A stretch of DNA of 64,000 bases. It comes from Holacanthus passer. Its lineage: Eukaryota > Chordata > Actinopteri > Pomacanthidae. This document shows, one piece after another, positions 46,600 to 59,272 of this stretch; position 1 is the first letter of the stretch; the number at the start of each line of letters is the position of its first letter. A program made the position numbers and the translations under genes. The notes below the pieces were generated by a model. That model had not been told where the DNA came from and searched no databases. It worked only from the letters and a program-made list of their open reading frames with translations. The stretch is from assembly GCA_025331565.1 (NCBI GenBank), contig JAFREQ010000014.1:13876001-13940000 (forward strand). Reading direction: 5' to 3'.

Positions 46600-47060
46600 C
46601 AGTCTAGTGTCCAGTCTGCCCTCAGTCCAACAACCGAGGTGATTTTATTCGCCGGTTTTGTCTTCAGGCTCCCTGGAGCTGACCCCGCGTCACCCCCACT
46701 CAGGACTCCGGAGGTGGGCACTGACTGATGCCCGACCTCTCGCTCCTCTTCCTCTTCACATCTGAACCCACTGTGTCTCCGTCACCCCTGGAGTCACAGT
46801 CCTGGTCAGACCGTAAACCACGTCAGTACTGGATTCTCTGTCGTCAAAATGGCCTCCGTCGGTCTCTGAGGCGTGTTTGGCCCCGGTCCGGCTGTGTTTA
46901 CAGGGAGGCTGCTGAGTCCGGTTCGGTTCCCCAGCTTCGGTTCTGATGCCCGTTCCAGCACCGCTCCCTGCCAGCACTTCCCACTGGCACCCCCTGCCCC
47001 GTGCCTGGAACCCTCCACCTCCCATCGGTCCAAATCCATGAGTGCAGGACAGGATATAAC
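46600..47060. other. CpG- and GC-rich segment of unknown nature
   Basis: In an AT-rich desert this stretch is clearly richer in G+C, with many CpG ('CCGCGTCACCC', 'GGACTCCGGAGG', 'CCGGTCCGGC', 'CCGGTTCGG'). Overlapping open frames exist on both strands, up to 118 codons plus and 116 minus, as expected from high GC. None resembles a family I know. It could be an unmethylated promoter island, a decayed gene or processed copy, or an old insertion. Confidence 0.35.
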
Positions 47061-49489
47061 CAACCGACGTGCTGAAAGCAACTGCTTGGAAAACATACAC
47101 AATCATTATATTTCACTTTCATCTACTGTATACGGTGTTTTTGAAAACATTCACAAATTAAACCAAAAAAAAGTAATATTTTCACCACACACAAAAAAAA
47201 TCAAAGATGTGTTGCTATGGAAACTGTGAACATCAGCGCGTGTGTGTGTGACTGAAAGTCGGTCTCGCAGGCTCGATGGCTCAAACATCATTCTGGAGCT
47301 CCGTCTTATCACACTCCTCGCTTGTTAAAAGTTTGTGCTACTTCTGTGCCTGATCTTCATTCTTCGTCTCTCTTCCAATCAATGTGCTTGACATTTCTTC
47401 TCAGCCTTTGTGGGACTTTCGTAGACGTGTAGACTTTTTAAAGTTCAGGGGGAAAATGTGTCAATGAACACCTTCTCCAGGTCATGCTCACAGGCTGTAT
47501 ACACACTTCCTGCTTTGTTACCTCAGACGTCTTATTTTTCTTCTGTTGATTAATGATGCAGCACTTGTTTTCATTCTGCTGAGCCTTTCTGACACAGAGA
47601 AAACTTATTTTGCTGTTGCACTTACTGTAAATTGCTCCAGATAAGAGTCTCTAAATATAAATGGACGTGCCGTATGCTGGAGATGTTTGCTTAAGCTATA
47701 AATCACATTCATAACTGCCTCCATTGCTCATTTTGAGTAGCTGAGTTACATTAAGTTGTGACTGTTAATTGCATCTAACGCTGCAGTCATAATGTTGATA
47801 TTTCACCGATAAGAGATGTCAGCTTGATGTGGCGTATGATGACCTTATGTTCATTCACTCTGGTATCATCACATATCATCTCAGTGACATATACAGCACT
47901 GGGAGGACGCCCCAGCTGTCGGAGCTCTAGGATTTGTCTGACTCTGTCTATCCAGCTTATCATGAGGTTCGGTGTGAAAAGTCACACAGAGGTCTTACAT
48001 ATCGTCCACGCTCTCCCAAGATGTTGGCATGTATCTTCAAATTTAACTTTTTCTGTATGATGCAGTCTTCTGTCTTGGCCACATGCCTGAATAAATCACT
48101 CAGTTTTCATCTGGCCTATGAAACTGTTTAGCAGATCATTACCGCTTTGAGAACACAAAGTCTGACCCCAAGACACGAGAAAGCCGCTGCATTTTATCAT
48201 TATTAACCTCAGTTTACCCCAGAGGAGCTCACATCTCTCCAGAGCGATTGTGTTTCCAGCTAACTCCTGCTTGAAACACAATCTTCGCAAGGATGAGCTG
48301 TGAAATTTGCTACCTGTCCTTGGTCATGCAAATTTAATAGGGCGAGTCGAGTATTGACCTGGGTAGCATCTGACTTTGGAGCATGAAGAAATGATAGAGT
48401 ATGTAAAGACGTATTTATATACGTGTAATTAAATATCTACTGTGTTTAACTTTGCGCTTTTTTCATCTCATTTTCAATGTTGCTCTAAATTTGTAGGGGG
48501 AAAAAAAAAAGAGCTTTGTTGTTTTTCTCACACAAAAATAGAAATTCTCATGAATAAGACGAAAGCGTACCTTTTGTTGAATATGCAATGCATTGTATTC
48601 ATTATGAGTGTTCATTTTGTTCCGCGAGATTCAAATAACTCCACAAAAACGTTCTTGAGTTCGGGGAGAAAAAAAAAAAAAAAGACAAAACTGGTGTGAG
48701 GATGCGAGCAAAACGCCTTTGCTCTGTCTGCCTTTGAATCTAAGTCACTTTGTTCGTTTGATTTTCTGAGAAGCAAGGTCAGAATTGCTGCCAGAGATTC
48801 TTGTCTCCTCTATTTATGCGTTTGTATTTTTGTCAGGTCTTTGAGAGTGGATGACTAACGGCACAGAAGGATCGACAAGCCGCAGCCTCAAGCTGCGAGA
48901 AGGATATGATTTATCCCTGTGATTAACCTGTGCCATTTCCCTCCACACTTATTCAAATTCATGACTAAATCCATCTCTTTTCCTGCGCCATTTTTTCATC
49001 AGTGTGCTTTTGCATTCTCCCTGTTTTGATCTATCTTCCAGGATAAAGATTTGCTGTTTATACAAAGGAGCCATTTAGATGGCACCCCGGTAGTGTGGAA
49101 AAGGAATGGATATGAATCTCGTATGACAATGTATTCCATTAAAAGCAGCATGAGGCGTGAGCTGGGTAAAACGGCTGTGCACAAAAAAAAGCAGCAGCGT
49201 GCGCACGCAGGCGAGTCTGCTGCCGAGCCGTGAGCCTCCCCCACCACACAAACACTGAATTAGCTCCAACGTAAATCTATGGTTTTGTTTAAATTGAATT
49301 TCATATAAGTATGATTCCCTGCAAAAACACACGTCAGTGGAAAGACAAGCAGCTTTGACAGGTAGACAGCAGGTCAAAATTCATTGTAGCTTTCTCTGAG
49401 AGGTGTATCAGCACCTCGAACTGTCTGTCACTCCCACCACTGTTTCCCACACGATATTTTTCATTGCTCTAGGTGATAAACTATCTGTA

Positions 49490-49620
49490 CAGCACAGAAT
49501 GGCAAGTTTATTTGTATGGCACCTTTCAAACACAGTGGCAATTCAAAGTGCTGCACACGAGGAAAGACATGCATTAGAAGGACATTTAGAGAAAAAAAAA
49601 CAAGGAAAATAAAACCAATT
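49490..49620. repeat. Dispersed 'TTTATTTGTATGGCACCTTTC' repeat
   Basis: 'AAGTTTATTTGTATGGCACC', 'TTTCAAACACAGTGGCAATT', 'CAAAGTGCTGCACACGAGG' then A-rich sequence. I recognise 'TTTATATAGCACCTTTC....CAAAGTGCTTTACA' as a frequent teleost retroposon end. Edges approximate. Confidence 0.55.
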
Positions 49621-49969
49621 AAAATAAAGGAAATTCAATAAAAGTACAGTAGAGGAATTTATTAATCAAAGCAACTCTAGTATCAATATAATATTATAAT
49701 CATAAGGAATGATTTTAAAAGCCTAATGAAAAGAAAGCAGTCTTGGACAAAGTATTCAGATCCAGTTGATGTTGTTGATGATTATCTGTCATTACAACAT
49801 CACAAGTAAAAGTGAAACTGAAAATCTAATCTAAGTCAAAGTCTGTATAAAGTAGTAAAAGTAAAATGCACTGTTACGGTTACATTATTATGTATTGATA
49901 ATTATTGCTCATTCAATATTTATACATATAAAAGATTTATAAAGGTATAAAAGGTTATATATAAAAGGT

Positions 49970-50305
49970 TTCCACTAATGATTTTTTTCCAACATGGATT
50001 AATCTCAGGGTTATTTTCTTGATCAATGTACTGATTTGCTTTGATTATGAAACCTAACAACAAAAAACCCAGCCCAAAATTGACATTGTTTGTTTTGGAC
50101 CAAACAAACTAAAAAAGTATGATAATTAAAACAATCAGTAAATATAAAAGAATTACAAGGACAAGCAAATCCTCACATTCGAGCAACTGGAACCTTGAAA
50201 TGCATTATGCATGAAAAGTGACTTCAGTGATTATCAAAATTGTTGTTAATGTTTCTGTCAATCGACAAATTTCTTAATGAACTAATCGTTTCGGCTCTAA
50301 CTGCA
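49970..50305. repeat. Dispersed 'TCGATTAATC' teleost repeat, copy 2 (degraded)
   Basis: Shares with 2660-2990 the left 'AACATGGATTAATCTCAGGG' and 'TTATTTTCTTGATCAATG', and the right 'TTTCTGTCAATCGACAAATT' and 'ACTAATCGTTTCGGCTCTAA'. The middle is poorly conserved. Confidence 0.5.
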
Positions 50306-52439
50306 TGTTCTGTTTTAAGAAAAATCATATTTTATAAGCTCTTCATGTGTTTTGTATAGCTGTCAACTAATTTAAGTGGAGTAAAAAACGTCTGAAATGT
50401 ACTCGAACAGAAGAATAAAGTGGCATGAAAAGAAACAAGTACAAGTACTTCAAATCTTTACTACAGTTGAGTCCTTGAGTAAATGTACTGACGCTCAGCT
50501 GCTGACAGAGACGAAGCATCACAGGTTTACTGACATTAAAATACACCACTCATATTTGTGGTGAATATAAAACCAGTAATAAACTCATTCAAGTCACACT
50601 ATCAGCAGATTGTTTCATAATACACAGTCGCAGAATGATAAAGACTGTTGCAGTATATACGTACTTCTTATCTGTGCCCGTCCCCGACTTTAGAGAATCC
50701 GACAGAGTGTAATGTGTTTTTACAATGTCTGGCTTTCAGACAGCGCTGCTTTTTGGAGAGACAGGTTAAAAGAACCATAAATCCAGCCGTGAAACCAGTG
50801 GTGATATAAATAGTTGTTTTATGCTGTTGTAGGTCTAACAGCTCCATTTCTCATCCACCTCTTGGCAGCTGAGGCATGTTCTTAGTGACTGTAACAGCCA
50901 GAAAAATCCATTGCAAGCATGACCTGAAACCCAAAGCAGCCGTTCGGTGCCCCTGAAAGATCTGGATGGAACTTTACTCGGTTTTGGAGTTTATTATCAG
51001 AGTTTCACCTCTGTGTGTGTGGGTTTATTTTTCACAGCATGTCCCGGCTTTTTTTTTTTTGTCAGGCTTCTCAGCTGTTTGTATTTTTAAACTACAAAAA
51101 AAAATTGATCACTAATTACTTACAAGTCCTCTGAGTCCAGTGGGTACAAGTACAACACATAGAAGTCACCAAATGATTCTGACTTTCACTATTATGACCC
51201 AGTTGGGGCGTGTGATTGCATCCATATATGGGATGAAAAACAAGGAAACATGTCCTTGACACAGTTATATTTATAAATGATCTCTCACTGGGAACCTCAA
51301 AAAGTGTTTTTGAAGTATACGTGCAATATAAAGCATGGTCGGCTGAAATTTAAAAAAAACAACAACCCTCGCTTGAATTTTTTATTAGCAGCCGAGAAAT
51401 TGGGTAATTGCTGTGCACCGTCTTTAATACGAGCGCCCGAGGACACAGCTGGACACCTGAGACGGAGTCCTCCGAGTGAAAGTTCACTGCAGGAGAAGCT
51501 GAGCGATGAAATGTAGTTCACAGCTGGAGCTTTCTCCAAACCCATGTACGCACATCAAAACAGGAGACTATATCTTATATGCGTCACTGTGCAAACAGTG
51601 AGTAATAAAGCTTTTTTTTTTTCTCATGCTGTGTATGCCATGCTGAATATAGATTTTTATGGGTTTGTAGACCAAAACATAGCAAGCTTGAATTCTATTT
51701 AAAGTCACCAACGAGTTTTTTGTGTCGATCCTGTAAAGCGAGCAAAGAGTAAAAGCTTTAAAAAACTAACAATTCAAATCAACTTCTTCAACTTCCCAAG
51801 ATCAACCCCCAGTGATTATTTTAAACTCTTCGCAGTTGTGAGGTTTGAAGGGTGTTTCGAGAGGCTGGGTGCATTTGCTGAGGAGGCTAATTGACTTGCA
51901 GGACTAATTAATTCAAAGGTTGCGAGGTTGTGATAACAGTGTAATGAGAGAAGGGAACGTCAACACCGGTTGATATTAGCCCTGCTAACTATAGATGAGA
52001 TAACGTTCGACAGCTTTCCTATGGGGAACTGGGGATCCAGATGTAAAAACAGATGGCGATAACACAGTGTGGAGATAACAGAGATCTTCATGCTCTAGCT
52101 GGAAAACAGGTTACAGCATTGTGTTGGAATAGACCCAGAAAATTCAGGTTGATGGGACAGTAGTTAAAAATAAAGCTTTACTTGCTAAGTAAGAAACATC
52201 TTTATCGGCACAAACATCCACTGGAGCATGGCGCTATGGGAAATACAGTTACTATGGCTGGTAGTCTGTTCAGAAATAATTATAATAAGTCCTCATTATT
52301 AGAGCACTTCTAAAAACAACAAGTGCTGTAATCACAAAAATATGTTGCAGACTTTGTAATTGTCTGTGGGTCCTTATCTGTTCTGTTCCTGCAATTAATA
52401 AAGACATGTTTGAGTCTTCTCTTCTATAAAATCTGGCCT

Positions 52440-52520
52440 AAAGGTCAAGGTCAAAGCATTTATTGTCACAGTTAAAGAAAGACATTTCCCTGTACAATGA
52501 AATTCTTCCTTTGCCTTCCT
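52440..52520. repeat. Dispersed 'AAGCATTTATTGTCA' repeat
   Basis: 'AAGGTCAAGGTCAAAGCATT', 'TATTGTCACAG', 'CTGTACAATGAAATTCTTCC'. A layout common in teleost genomes ('TTTATTGTCA...TACAATGAAATTC'). Retroposon 3' end or short interspersed repeat. Confidence 0.5.
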
Positions 52521-52697
52521 CTATGAACACCATCTTGAGTTAAAAAAAAAAAAACAGAATAAAATCAAAATTAAAAAGATATACACAGGATATTTACAAT
52601 AACATGAATATGCAATATCATAAAGTGTTACATGTGCAACATGGATGTGCAAAATATCAGTTCACAGTGATCATAATACAATAACAGAGATACAAAC

Positions 52698-52870
52698 TGA
52701 GATGATGAATATGAATATGAGTATAAATGTGAATATAAATGAATGCAGTAGTACTGCATCAACAGTAGTGCGATACAATGTACAGTATTTTACAATACAC
52801 ATACAGCCTGAGATGATGAATATAACTATGAGTATAAATTAATGAAATACTGCATCAACAGTCGTGCAAA
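52698..52870. repeat. Imperfect tandem duplication, period about 111 bp
   Basis: 'GAGATGATGAATATGAATAT' with 'GAGTATAAAT' and 'ACTGCATCAACAGTAGTGC' at 52700-52772, repeated as 'GAGATGATGAATATAACTAT', 'GAGTATAAAT', 'ACTGCATCAACAGTCGTGC' at 52810-52868. The second unit is shortened. Confidence 0.7.
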
Positions 52871-55800
52871 TATGTGGTTGTGCGGTCAACACTGAAAGTT
52901 GTGTAGCCTCTTTCCTTCAACCGCTTTCTGTATGTAAATTAAAAAACAGAAATCTGCTGTCTGGAGTCAGTTTACTGTCACCCTGACTTGACATGCAGTA
53001 GGTGGATGTGGCTCTAACTTTGGTTGTAATAACACCTCTCTGCATGGACTACACCTACTCGTTGTAATCCAAACTGTCAAAACCCCTGCTGGCTTGTCTC
53101 GGTGTCGAGGCGGGCGTTTCTACCTGAAAGGCAGCGAGCCTTTTAATAATCCTTTCCCACTGAAACTTGGCTGTTCAAGTATTCGGCCTGTATGAGAAAG
53201 TTGGAAGATCAGATTCAGCGAGTCGGACAATGACAAAATAAAATTGTCAGAACTGCGACATCGTGTTTGAATATTTCAGTGTTAATACTGGAATCATTAA
53301 CTGCCTGGTGTTAAAGATATCACCTGAAAATTTATTCCATATTTGAATGCGATGAATATCTACAAACTACTTTTCACATTATTGTCAAAATCACTTTGAA
53401 AAGGAGACTTTTTCCAAACACATTAGCACCCTTGACATCTGCATAAGGATCTTTTAATGCGGTTTTTCTCGAGGAAATGAGACCAGAGTCTGAAAACAAC
53501 AACTGTTAAATTCAATTGGTGTTTCTACTTTTTCTAAACAGGAATCAATCTGTTTTAATAGGGAGGGTTGGGGTCCATTTGGTTGATCATGCAGCGAGGC
53601 TGACCTAATTGGCATGTCAATGTCTGTTACCAAGAAAACCACTACTTGTCTCACTTGAAACTGAGAAGAGTCCTCAAGGGTATGAAACGCTGGCATGTTT
53701 TCAAAAAAGCTAAATAAACCAGATGAGCCACCATCAAAATTAACAGCTGTTTAAAACACAATGTTCCTTGAATGTGTCTCGGAAAAACAAGCGATGCTGA
53801 AAAGCTCGAGAGGCATCTTAGCCCAATCATGTTTTCCTGAGCTTGAACATATTTTCTAATTATACGCCGTCCCCTTTGGCTGAAAGAAATGTTTTCTGAG
53901 CAATAAAGTTGTGACATTTTAAAATGAGAGAAGCCAGACAATTAAGGATTATAGCAGGATTGCCCCTTCGTGATTGACCCGAACTTGCATGATGGGAAGG
54001 AAAGCTGTCTTCAACCCAGTAATAATGCTCTTAATTCTGGCCTCATATGCTTTTTTGTTTTTTTGTTTTGTCCAAATGTCACATCAGATGGGGGATTATT
54101 GTTTTTTTTTTTGGTCAGGGAGTGCCGGGGTGAAAGTGGCATGCCGCATGAGTGTAAGGCCACTGACATCAGTTTAACCCAAGGGTGTGCCTGCAAAATG
54201 TCAAGTTTCTTGACAATAAACCCAAAACATTGTGGTAAAAATGACATTAGTTTCACAGTGGTTACATTTTTTTTTTTTTCACATTTCCATCACATGTCCA
54301 ACCCGTTCTCATTCCAGGTCGCTTTGTCACACCCCTCCATGTCTCATACAGACGGCACCCTTTAATGTCCGGATGAGGCGAGCTGGCCTTTCAACTGACT
54401 CCAATGTAAACCCATCTGCGGCAATATTAGATGCTCAGATCAAACGTCCATTCACTCCAGAATTAACCCGACCGTGGCGCTATCAGACGCTGTGAGCATC
54501 AGTCCCGTGGCAGAAGCGAGGACCGGCTGTCCAGGAGTATTTTCCTCACTGTCAGCTCCCATGTTTAGTTTTTCTTTTAATGACAGCAAGACGTTAAAGT
54601 GACAGACTTAAGTAAAATCCTTATCAAATAATTGTATATGAATTGCTCTCATGTGGATACAATAGAAATAGCTAATTAAAATAACAACAACAATGACAAG
54701 AATAATGCTCAGTATCTAATACGTACATAATGACCTCTATGTGTGGTGAAGATACAAGTTCTTACATCTTGTTTCATGAGCAACATATCCTGCAACATGA
54801 ACATCCACAGCCGTAATATATATAAATATGATTTGTCTCTTTGTGTAACTGATAATTGTGTGCAAATAGACAAAAACAAACAGTATGAATGAACGACTTG
54901 TGCATGAACTTTACTTTTACCATTAACTTTATTATCCTGCTTCGCCTATACTATGGACACTTCAACAAAATTACACAGGCTATGCTGTCAACATCATCAA
55001 TCAATCAATCAATATAAAGCCATGTCATCATAAAGCACTCTAACCTGTGTGTGTGTGTGTGTGGGGGTGGTCCTCGGGTCTCCTATGAGACTCACAGCAT
55101 CTTATAGAGCTGCACCTGGGTTAAAAGCAGTTCCTCTGAGTGTTGAATATTGCTGCAGATGGGTTTACACTGGAGTTAGTTGAAAGCCTGGTGCGTCTCA
55201 TACAGACACTAAAGGGTGTCCAGTGCATCTATATGAGACGCAGAGCATTTGACAACCTGGGGATGAAAACGTGTTGACGCAACCTGCTTTTCTGAGTGCG
55301 CAAATAAACTACAATCTTATTATTCCCGATGTCCAAATCCCCAACAAGAAAACTTTCCATGTAGACGAGAGCTGCGGACAAAAAAAGAGACAATCTATCA
55401 TGCCATCTTGAGTCGGGTGTCAGAAAGTAACACCCATCCACCGCCTCCTCTCCAGTGGCTGCATAAATAGCTGCTGAGATCGCCGATTGATAATTATCCT
55501 TATCTCTAATGTCTCCCGTTACGAGGAAACAAATAAAGGGAGAGGGAAGCGGAAGCTGGCAGGCAGAGGTCAACGGGAGGACTTCTACATTTCATCCAGC
55601 ACACGTTGAGAGATGGAGGTGCCACGGAGTGACAGTCTCCGACCCCTAGGTGAGATCTGAAAGGGATGATAAAGGCAACTGACGGAGAGAAAATTGGCAG
55701 ATAATTACAAAGGCTAGAGGGGCACATTTTGTCTCCCCCTGTCCCTTTCTGCCTGTCATGTAACACACACACACACACGCATACACCCCTCTACACACAC

Positions 55801-57277
55801 ACACAAACACACACGCACATAATGCAACAACAGTGACAAGTCGGTGTGAACGCTGCAGCATCCACAGGTAGGCACTGACATTATCCCTAACTCCTGCTCC
55901 ATTATAACTGCTTGTTGTTAGCTTTGGCTTGTTTTCAAGAGATGCCGGAATTCAATTTCATGATCTTTCAGATGAAAGCATATACTGTATATCTGTCATA
56001 TATATATGTGGACATGCTGACAAATTGGCTCTCTTTACATCGTGGCTCTCTGCTGGTTGAATTGCATTAAGGATAATGGAACATTTAATGTTGCATCATC
56101 GAAAGTGCAACCCGACAAAGCTCCCGACTTTTCTCAGCTCCAAACCAGCCCTTTATCAAGTCTGTGTTGAATGAAATGTAGAAGGCTGTGGAGGTCGGGT
56201 GGTGTATGGGTGTGTGTCATGCTCTCATCACAAACCAGTAATTTATCAACTTTAATCTCTGTAAACAGATATTTGCATATGAACGCAGGGTCTGCAGGCA
56301 AGGGACAGGATTTTGGTATCTGACGCATTCTGGTTTGTGCTTGTAGTCGATTTGTAGTCCGAGTAGAATTGACCAATCGCATTTGAGCGGGCTTTGGTTG
56401 CATACGGGTGAACAGTCCACGCAGAGAGCAAAAGAAGCCGAATACATAGGCTATAAAGAGGATTTAGCTTTTAGTTTTATTTTGTATTCCTGTGCAGATA
56501 TTTGCTTATAGTGATTTGCTGCCATGTCATGTGGACCTAAACCAAGTTGCTAATTGGACTGATTCATTGGCTGTTGCCCCCGGAGGCTAAACTTCATCAG
56601 ATGATAGCTGATGGGTTCTTATTGCCCTAACTATGTAACTAACTCTAACTTGATGCAGTTTTAAAAATATCAAAATGGATGCAGCAGAACGAGGGATGCC
56701 ATTTTTTTCCTTTTTTTTTTGCACTTGTCATAACTTTACATTACCCACAATGCAGTTCAGTCAGACCTTTGGGTGTGTTATGCTACCAGTGGCCAACAGA
56801 GCCTCGAGCCTCAAGGTCCAGATTTTTTTTTTTTCCATTTTCAGACTTGTCGTCTTCAGACCCAACAAACTCTGACTCAAGTGACATCACATGAGGCAAA
56901 GTTAGCTAGCTGTAGCTGCCGTGTATAGAAATACAAGATTAATGCATGTAGTCGACATTAAATAGATGCATTTTAAAACAAACTAAAATTGAATATTTGG
57001 TTGAGCCAAATCTACTCTACAAGTTTTCACCTGTACTGACTTTCTACCTGTTAATTAACTTCACACCCTCATTTCTACTTTCTCCTAATGTGGTGCTTTT
57101 CTTCCCCCTCTCTTTCTCCCATCAGCCACCTCTGTTGCCCATTAATCATGTCATGTGTCTCTCTCCGGATGAACCCCCGGGGGTGCTGAGGGGATCAGAG
57201 GACTGAACTGCACTTGAACTGGAAGAAAACCAGAGCAGCCAGAGCAGCTAAACCAAATCATGTCTTAAGAAAATCAC

Positions 57278-57295
57278 GTGTGTGTGTGTGTGTGT

Positions 57296-57330
<35 letters not shown>
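57278..57330. repeat. Compound (GT)n(GA)n microsatellite
   Basis: (GT) 57278-57296 followed by (GA) 57297-57330. Confidence 0.9.
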
Positions 57331-57334
<4 letters not shown>

Positions 57335-59249
57335 AAGTGCCAGGCCGTGCTGCTGGCTCGCAATACTGTCCGAAAGGATATGCTTGACTTTTAGTAATGT
57401 TATTCCTACTGAAGTGTACTCTTAATCCCAAAACATTGTTTCTTCTCTTCACAGCCACCCTCGCTGATTCAAGCTGACAGAGGCAAGGTGGGCACAGATA
57501 GATCACATTCGGTTTCAAAAGTGGCAGTTTGCAACATGTAGTCTTCACGTGAAAAGTGAGAAAAATCGCAGGTGTCGTTGTTGTTTTTAAACTGACGTAC
57601 ATGTAGCTGAATGCACCGGAGACATGTGATCTGTGGGAGCCGGAGCTGTAAATCTGAGACTCAAGAGCCGAGTCCTCGCACGGCACTGATGGGAGATTTA
57701 TTGGTTTCCACACATGAGGTTGTTTTGTCTCTAGGTTGTTTTTGGAAGCACACAACTGAGACATTAAAGGAACATTTCAACATTTTGGGAAAAGCACACC
57801 AATACCACTCTCTTATGTGTCCAGAAACAGATGTGAGTGACATCTTTTGAATCATTTTTTTTTTTAGATAAAAATCTTTACTTTTGCATTATCATGTAAT
57901 TGATTGATTTTGTTGCAGTCCTGAAATGTTTTGATCCTGCTTCATGTAAAACATCTTTCTTTTGAAAACTGCTGTATAAAGATTATTATCATCATAAATA
58001 TAATGCTACATCCAGCTTATCTTAGCGTAGAGACTGCAAAAACAGCCCTCTCTTTAAATTGACGACAATTTAACCAAACCAAATATAATGTGTTAATTAG
58101 TGAACCCTAGAGGTGCTGGTGGGTGGAGGCACTGCTGTTTATAACAGTGCAAGTGCTTCTGACATTCACAGAAAATTAGGCCTAAACATGCACTGTTTGT
58201 TTGGGAGTTAGTCGTAGTATAGTCAGTTCAGTTTTCAGATTCATTCACGTACTGAAGACATCTTGAATGTCAGCATTGGTTTATCACAATCCATTCTGTA
58301 TTATCTCATAAATTGCACGCTGTAGAAGAAAACGATCTCTTGGCATCTTAAGCAGCTAAAGCTTGATTTCACTGCCGATAAATTATTTTCCGATTTTAGA
58401 ATTCCACTTCTATTTAGTCAATATTGCATCATCCTCCTGGTGATTCCTGGATTAACGCTACTGTACGCGATGCAAACCACCTGATCTATAAAGAAGCGCA
58501 ATGAGACAATGATTCAGGACTGATCCACGGTCAGATCGATCACCTTGTTGACAGAGAATCCAGATGAGCCGTCGTTGTAGCAATCGAGGGCTTGCTCCTA
58601 TTATGCTAAACCCAAGAACCAGGGAGGGCAGCCCTCATTGTCCAAACAACACACACCGCATTCCTCATTTGATGCGGCATCGACATCTAACATATTGGAT
58701 TCCATGCCGGAGCGATCGGGCCAGGACTGCGGCGTTTGGGGCACCGTGAGACACGACCAGGAGCCAGGATAATTAACATTTATTGATACATGACTGCTGT
58801 AAGCCTGTTTGCCCAGTGAATTAAACCAGCTCATTACAGGCTTAATGGTGGGTAGGGGAGATAAATAATAGATGCCGGTCCACTCACTGGCACTTTAGCA
58901 TGCATCAGGAGGCCCCCTCCACCTCTGCTTCTCCCCACCACCGTCCCTGACATCAATTTGCCCTACACCAAGTCAAGACATCCTCCCTGGGAACCCGAAC
59001 TGACATCACCACTTCAATCCAATCAAGTGGTCTCATGTGGGCTCAGTTGGAGGTTTTAATGACGGTGGTTGCGGAAAATGGATAGGTCGAGCCGGGCTGA
59101 TCAGAAATATGCGCACGTGCAGGCACATTTTAAATAAAGTGAGGATGTAATAATTAACAGCATAAATATTTATATTGCAGCTCATGCAGTTTTTTTTTTC
59201 TGTTTTGCGCTCCTGGGAGTGTTTGATGATAAAAACACAGATGTCAAGA

Positions 59250-59272
59250 CAGAGAGAGAGAGAGAGAGAGAG
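59250..59272. repeat. (GA)n microsatellite
   Basis: About 11 perfect AG units. Confidence 0.85.

Larger units (their letters stand above)
40501..46600. other. Intergenic region after chl1, part 3
   Basis: No coding exon recognised. Microsatellites at 41389-41408 (CA), 43167-43204 (TG), 44441-44480 (GA) and 45044-45080 (TG). Open frames here are short or microsatellite-driven. Confidence 0.6.
47061..52400. other. Intergenic region after chl1, part 4
   Basis: No coding exon recognised. Contains a retroposon-like tail (49490-49620) and a degraded 'TCGATTAATC' repeat (about 49970-50305). Confidence 0.6.
52401..57240. other. Intergenic region after chl1, part 5
   Basis: No coding exon recognised. 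Contains a 'CAAAGCATTTATTGTCACAG' retroposon-like tail (52440-52520), a short imperfect tandem duplication (52698-52870), (ATCA)n near 55000, and CA/TG microsatellites near 55046-55063 and 55763-55820. Confidence 0.6.

Noticed and set aside
46756..47229. Overlapping frames of 98-118 codons on both strands in the CpG-rich segment
   Set aside because: High GC lowers stop frequency in every frame; no frame shows a recognisable domain, so none is called as CDS.
57258..57764. 168-codon minus-strand frame
   Set aside because: Starts in unique sequence but ends in SLSLSL/THTHT from the compound microsatellite; no family resemblance.
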